Assembly: GCA_964556755.1 (NCBI GenBank)
Contig: CAZKXI010000032.1
Location: 1 to 26,325, forward strand
DNA length: 26,325 nucleotides
Reading direction: 5' to 3'
Source: UBA4085 sp964556755
Lineage (GTDB): Bacteria; Acidobacteriota; Aminicenantia; Aminicenantales; UBA4085
A program made the translations under genes and the position numbers. Below the pieces are notes generated by a model. That model was not told the origin of the DNA and did not search any database. It saw only the letters and a program-made list of their open reading frames with translations. Shown here piece by piece: positions 22,876 through 26,325 of this stretch (position 1 is its first letter; each line of letters begins with the position of its first letter).

Positions 22876-23798
22876 AGAGAAGGCAGTTCATGAAATTGGC
22901 GACGGCCTCGGCGGGCGCCTTCGCCCTACCGAAAAGGCCGGCTGAGAGCCTGGCCAAACGGGACTACAAGGACGGCGTCAAGCTGAGCCTGATCGGCTTC
23001 GGCGGCATCGTCGTCGTCGGGATGGAGCAGGCGGAGGCCGGCCGCATCGTGGGCGAGGCCTTCGATCGCGGCGTCAACTACTACGATGTGGCACCCTCCT
23101 ACTATGACGGCGAGGCGGAGACGAAGCTCGGTCTCGCTTTGCAGCCATATCGCCAAAGGTCCTTCCTGGCCTGCAAGACCACGGAGCGCGGCGCCGCCGG
23201 GGCGCGGAGGGAGCTGGAGCAGAGCTTGAAGAGGCTGAAGACCGACTATTTCGATCTCTACCAGTTCCATGCGGTCTCGAGCCTGGATGACGTGGACAAG
23301 ATTCTGGCTCCCGGGGGAGCGGCGGAAGTCTTTCTCAAAGCCCGCCAGGCCGGCCAGGCGCGATTCCTGGGCGCGTCGGCCCACAGCGCCGAGGCGGCCA
23401 TCGCCCTCATGGACCGTTTCCCCCTGGACTCGGTGATGTTCCCGGTGAATTTCGTGCTCTTCCAGGAGGGGGGCTTCGGTCCCCAGATCCTGGCCCACGC
23501 CGAGAAGAAAGGCGTGGTCCGTCTGGCTCTCAAAGCCCTGGCCCACACCTCCTGGCCCAAGGGCGCCCGCCGGGAGTGGAAGAAATGCTGGTACAAGCCC
23601 ATCGAGGATCCCGAACTGGCCGAGCTGTCGGTCCGCTTCACCTTGAGCGAAGCCGTCACCGCCGCCATCCCGCCGGGGGAAGCCAAGCTCTTTCGCATGG
23701 CCCTGGATTATGGGAGCCGGTTCCGGCCCTTGGAAGCCGGCGAGCGGGCCGGGCTGCTGGCCCGAGCCCGCGGCATCAGCCCTCTTTTCCGGGCCTGA
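22872..23798 (+). CDS. Aldo/keto reductase with a Tat-type signal
   Basis: 308 residues. The N-terminus KRRQFMKLATASAGAFALP (2-20) looks like a twin-arginine signal, so the enzyme may be exported with its cofactor. The AKR tetrad is present: D72 (YYDVAPS), Y77, K102 (ACKTTER) and H133 (YQFHAV). The barrel is shorter than usual at the C-terminal side, where the NADP-binding loop normally lies. Family members reduce aldehydes or ketones with NADPH. AAGGAGA precedes the ATG, which overlaps the symporter stop. The alternative is a cytoplasmic enzyme with a vestigial signal, as seen in many predicted Tat oxidoreductases. Confidence 0.88.
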   Translation: MKRRQFMKLATASAGAFALPKRPAESLAKRDYKDGVKLSLIGFGGIVVVGMEQAEAGRIVGEAFDRGVNYYDVAPSYYDGEAETKLGLALQPYRQRSFLACKTTERGAAGARRELEQSLKRLKTDYFDLYQFHAVSSLDDVDKILAPGGAAEVFLKARQAGQARFLGASAHSAEAAIALMDRFPLDSVMFPVNFVLFQEGGFGPQILAHAEKKGVVRLALKALAHTSWPKGARREWKKCWYKPIEDPELAELSVRFTLSEAVTAAIPPGEAKLFRMALDYGSRFRPLEAGERAGLLARARGISPLFRA

Positions 23799-23805
23799 TC
23801 GCATA

Positions 23806-23824
23806 CCCGTCCCGGAATAACGGG
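23806..23824. terminator. Weak hairpin between convergent genes
   Basis: CCCGT (23806-23810) pairs with ACGGG (23820-23824) around a 9-nt loop, in the 26-bp gap between the reductase and the convergent HNH genes. There is no clear T-run, so it is a weak bidirectional terminator candidate. Confidence 0.25.
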
Positions 23825-24754
23825 CTAAACGGCTGCTTTAAACCGATTAAAGCGTTCCTCGAGAGCCTCTTTATCCGGCCATTCTTCTTTGTGTCGGGGA
23901 AGATGGATGTGCGAGTCTTGAAATGCCTGCAGTCCCCATTGGAGCATTGGCCCGTCCGTCTCCTCCAGGACATCTTCGCGAATGATGACGGAATAGTCAG
24001 GAGTGATCCCCAGGATATTCTTGTCGAAGGCTTTGTGGTGAATGGCGCACATCGAGAGGCCGTTGCTGACCGCCGGAATTCCCTTAGGATGGGTATCCTC
24101 GAATATATGAGCTGCTTCAAGAAGCTCGGGGTGTCTTAGACTGCAAATCGAGCAGGCATGATGATAAGCACGGAGAACATGCGCGCGGAAAGCAACTTGG
24201 TGCAGCCTCTGCTGGACTTCGACCGTGATATAACGGCGACGGGGAATTCCTTCGGGGTCAGGCAACCACAATTCTCTGCCCATAACCGCTTTCGCCTCGT
24301 CGACCATGATGCGGAACGAGGATGTAATGGGATCATCATCAATGACAAAAACGGGCCAGATGGGTCGGTAGCGGGCTTTATCAACGCCGTAAAAGTAGAC
24401 CAGGGGAATGCCGCCGGCCATGGCCTTACGGAGACCCACATTGTCGGGATGGTTAGGTCCGGTCCGACGGTATCGGTAGATCATCACGCCTTCTTCCGCC
24501 GGCCTGTCATCATAGGGCCGGGGATGGCCAGGAATTTCCGGAACGGTCGTGATACTGATAGGAACCTCGGGAAGAATTCTGGGCTTAAATATCCCTGGCG
24601 TTCCTTTTAAGAAAACGGTTTCGCCATGATACCGAAAGCCTTCATTGATCTGGCCGGCCGTGAGGATTTCCCCATATTTCGCCATCTGTTCAGTGAGGAA
24701 CTTGAAGGCTTCGAGCCTGACGTCCCTATCCAGCTCCATCTCCGAGTATTTCAT
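23825..24754 (-). CDS. HNH endonuclease with SRA-like N-terminal region
   Basis: 309 residues. The C-terminal HNH_2-type domain has C201-x2-C204, EAAHI (H216), N231 and CAIHHKAFD (C236, H239, H240). The N-terminal half (about 45-150) contains GTPGIFKPRILPEVPISITT, RPYDDRPAEE, HPDNVGLRKAM and PLVYFYGV. This is the pattern of the PUA/SRA-like reader domain fused to HNH in many predicted modification-dependent restriction enzymes. It probably recognises modified DNA and cuts it. The ATG at 24754 overlaps the stop of the upstream HNH gene (ATGA). Base composition is lower than its neighbours (29/60 G+C in 24301-24360), suggesting transfer. Confidence 0.88.
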   Translation of the reverse strand: MKYSEMELDRDVRLEAFKFLTEQMAKYGEILTAGQINEGFRYHGETVFLKGTPGIFKPRILPEVPISITTVPEIPGHPRPYDDRPAEEGVMIYRYRRTGPNHPDNVGLRKAMAGGIPLVYFYGVDKARYRPIWPVFVIDDDPITSSFRIMVDEAKAVMGRELWLPDPEGIPRRRYITVEVQQRLHQVAFRAHVLRAYHHACSICSLRHPELLEAAHIFEDTHPKGIPAVSNGLSMCAIHHKAFDKNILGITPDYSVIIREDVLEETDGPMLQWGLQAFQDSHIHLPRHKEEWPDKEALEERFNRFKAAV

Positions 24755-25674
24755 CTCAGGAACTTCGCTTCGTTATGCCATCGGATCGTTTGATCGTCAG
24801 GGCGCTTGGCCGGATCATAGGGAAGAATCAGCCGGGTTCCGGCCAGACGATAGTAGTCCCGTCCGTTTTCGAAGTCCTCACGAATTCGATTGCTGACTTC
24901 GAATCGGCCGTCGGGAGCGACCGTGACATACCCCTGGTCGAAGAGCGTATGGATATCGGAACGGAAGAGGATACCGTTACTGACCTCATGCCGTCCGCCC
25001 TCGGAATAGGGCCTGATGTGCGCTGCTTCCAAAACCGGCAACGTCCTCTCGCCCGTGACGGCGCACCTCCGGGCATAAGCGTCTGTGACCTGAACTCGAA
25101 AGGTGCCTTGGCCCAGTCGGGGTCTGATGAGGACGGGGTCTCCGTATCGGGGGACAGTCTCCGTGATCTGTCCTGAGGCCCATCCGCCGGCGACTCGGGC
25201 TTGGATATCCCTCCATAGCGAAAGGCCGGGCTCGGTTGTCAGATCGTACCGCCGCCCCGATACGATGTTCGACTTCCAATCGGTTGGGATAGGAATCCAA
25301 GCATCCTCTGTGAAGAAAAAGGGCTGGGTTAGGAGGATATTTCCGATCGTGAAGTCATCGTATCGCGATCCGATTCTTTTTCTCAACCGCTCGATCCGGC
25401 TCCGCATCTCCGCCAGGGAACGGGCTCCGTTTTTCTCACCGAAAGCCCGCCAAACCAGACTCGTCTGAAGAAGAGTGGAATAAGAGAAGAGCCCGCCGCC
25501 GACGATGAAGTTCTCGGGACTGTGAAGCTTGAAGAGAAAGAGCTCTCCCGGCACGAGCGCGGAGAACAGTCGGTTCCCTCCGGGCTGCCAGAAGTTGACC
25601 TCGTCGATGCCGGGAATGGATGCAAGGAGCTCGTACCAGTCCCTGTCCGTGACGCCGACATAGGCTCGGATCAA
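24751..25674 (-). CDS. HNH endonuclease with a distinct N-terminal PUA-like domain
   Basis: 307 residues from the TTG at 25674. The N-terminal domain (about 2-80) begins IRAYVGVTDRDWYELL and carries EVNFWQPGG, FLFKLHSPENFIVGGGLFS and AFGEKNG, a module seen in predicted restriction endonucleases (COG3440-like) and probably PUA/EVE-like. The C-terminal HNH has C204, EAAHI (H219), N233 and DIHTLFD (H242). The TTG start is chosen because GGGAG (25682-25686) lies 7 nt upstream and the protein then begins at the domain edge. The earlier in-frame TTG at 25752 coincides with a -35 promoter box. It is first gene of the two-gene HNH unit. Confidence 0.88.
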   Translation of the reverse strand: MIRAYVGVTDRDWYELLASIPGIDEVNFWQPGGNRLFSALVPGELFLFKLHSPENFIVGGGLFSYSTLLQTSLVWRAFGEKNGARSLAEMRSRIERLRKRIGSRYDDFTIGNILLTQPFFFTEDAWIPIPTDWKSNIVSGRRYDLTTEPGLSLWRDIQARVAGGWASGQITETVPRYGDPVLIRPRLGQGTFRVQVTDAYARRCAVTGERTLPVLEAAHIRPYSEGGRHEVSNGILFRSDIHTLFDQGYVTVAPDGRFEVSNRIREDFENGRDYYRLAGTRLILPYDPAKRPDDQTIRWHNEAKFLR

Positions 25675-25722
25675 CTCAGAGCTCCCGCCTTCCGAATCGG
25701 ATGGAATTCCCGATCGACACCG

Positions 25723-25752
25723 AATATATTTCCCCGATGCCGTTGGAGTCAA
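25723..25752 (-). promoter_or_regulatory. Promoter of the HNH gene pair
   Basis: On the minus strand, TTGACT (25747-25752) and TATATT (25723-25728) are separated by 18 bp, close to the sigma-70 consensus. Transcription would begin near 25716, giving a 5' leader of about 42 nt before the TTG start at 25674. This is the best promoter match in the window. Confidence 0.65.
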
Positions 25753-25778
25753 GAAATCAAGCGATTGGTTGTCCCGCC

Positions 25779-25807
25779 TTGCCTTCCCGCCACGACCCGC
25801 TTACCAT
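25779..25807 (+). promoter_or_regulatory. Possible promoter of the secreted-protein gene
   Basis: TTGCCT (25779-25784) and TACCAT (25802-25807) with a 17-bp spacer lie 26 nt before the ATG at 25834. The boxes are moderate matches; the spacing and position are good. Confidence 0.4.
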
Positions 25808-25833
25808 GATGAGACAGGAATGAAGGATCCTTC

Positions 25834-26325
25834 ATGAATCAAAAGATAATCCCCGCCGCCCTAGGGTTCATTTTCGGCATGGCCATCATGGCCTCGGCCC
25901 AAGCGCAGGACCCTGACCCCAGCGGCGTTTGGGAGAGCGAGATCGGCTCGCTCTCGCTCATGCTGGCCGGGGACAGGTTGGCTTTCTCCTATGCCTCCGT
26001 GTTCGGGCCGGCCGCGCACATCTGCGAAGGCACGGGCATCGCCCGGCGCGCCGCCGACCGCAGCTATGTCTTTAAGGATGGGCAGGGCAGCGTTATCTTC
26101 CTGGTCACGGAGGACGAAATCCGCCTCCAGCCCGGCGACGGCATCATTGGCTTCTGCGGCGCCAACTGGCCGGGAGACGTGTTTCGGCGGGAGAAGTTCA
26201 AGCCCACCGCGGTTTGCAGAGTGAAAGTCGATAGAGCCTTTTTTTCCGCAGTCGGACCGATGCCCCCGGAGCCGGGCAAGGCCTACGTCATCGCCGGGGA
26301 TGCCGTCGAAATTGCCTCTCTCCAC
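25834..26325 (+). CDS. Secreted protein, lipocalin-like plus SH3-like region (3' truncated)
   Basis: The reading frame is open from the ATG at 25834 to the window edge (164 codons, no stop), so the gene continues outside. AAGGA lies 6 nt upstream. A signal peptide is clear (hydrophobic about 5-22, cleavage after SAQAQ). The mature part begins DPSGVWES and has a beta-rich pattern with C64 and C109 (ICEGTG, GFCGANW), like small lipocalin-type domains. From about 127 (VCRVKVDRAFFSAVG, then KAYVIAGDAVEIAS) it resembles bacterial SH3-like periplasmic domains. Function unknown; a periplasmic binding or inhibitor role is a guess. G+C returns to the high background after the HNH pair. Confidence 0.75.
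   Translation, partial: MNQKIIPAALGFIFGMAIMASAQAQDPDPSGVWESEIGSLSLMLAGDRLAFSYASVFGPAAHICEGTGIARRAADRSYVFKDGQGSVIFLVTEDEIRLQPGDGIIGFCGANWPGDVFRREKFKPTAVCRVKVDRAFFSAVGPMPPEPGKAYVIAGDAVEIASLH

Noticed and set aside
25861..26325. Minus-strand open frame at the right edge
   Set aside because: The opposite strand has a ribosome site, a signal peptide and a continuous frame to the edge. The minus-strand product has no features.
1..26325. Search for tRNA, rRNA, CRISPR repeats, transposases and integrase-linked att sites
   Set aside because: None could be recognised by eye. No regularly spaced direct repeats and no transposase motifs were seen.

Overview
The window is GC-rich bacterial DNA (43/60 G+C in the line at 18001, for example) from a Gram-negative-type cell. 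It has Tat-type and Sec-type export signals, long runs of genes joined by 4-bp ATGA overlaps, and many sugar-acid and amino-acid enzymes. A lineage such as Aminicenantes/Acidobacteriota would fit, but nothing here proves the taxon. There are no rRNA or tRNA genes, CRISPR arrays or recognisable transposase genes, and no gene-free stretch is longer than 300 bases.

Left part (1-5605): a minus-strand pair of a membrane metallophosphoesterase and a cysteine-synthase-type PLP enzyme; a plus-strand protein strikingly like the animal steroid 5-alpha-reductase type 2; a 62-residue membrane protein; and a plus-strand pair of a class I aminotransferase and an ornithine-cyclodeaminase-family dehydrogenase.

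Middle (5602-19660): eleven consecutive minus-strand genes with gaps of 43 nt or less, or overlaps. In order of transcription they are M20 deacylase, zinc alcohol/polyol dehydrogenase, Gfo/Idh/MocA oxidoreductase, membrane transglutaminase-like protein, RraA/HMG-aldolase-like protein, large heparinase II/III-like lyase, Tat-exported AGE-type epimerase, an amidohydrolase-fold protein that has lost its metal ligands, an intact amidohydrolase, a secreted transglutaminase-like protein, and a D-2-hydroxyacid dehydrogenase. Diverging from this run are a class III aminotransferase, an SSS-family symporter and a Tat-signal aldo/keto reductase (19811-23798). Together they look like one catabolic locus: external depolymerisation, symporter uptake, then epimerisation, oxidation, deacylation, transamination and aldol cleavage. 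The substrate cannot be read from the sequence; an acidic or amino-sugar glycan is an inference.

Right part (23825-26325): a lower-GC two-gene HNH-endonuclease module with its own good promoter, probably an acquired modification-sensing restriction/defence unit, then the start of a secreted protein cut by the window edge.

The most unusual structure is a 282-bp element with long imperfect inverted repeats (13935-14216). It lies inside the start of the heparinase-like gene, exactly 94 codons long, between the start codon and the signal-peptide hydrophobic core. All five internal mismatches in its paired blocks are G.U wobbles when read as plus-strand RNA, suggesting a folded RNA or mobile hairpin antisense to the gene.
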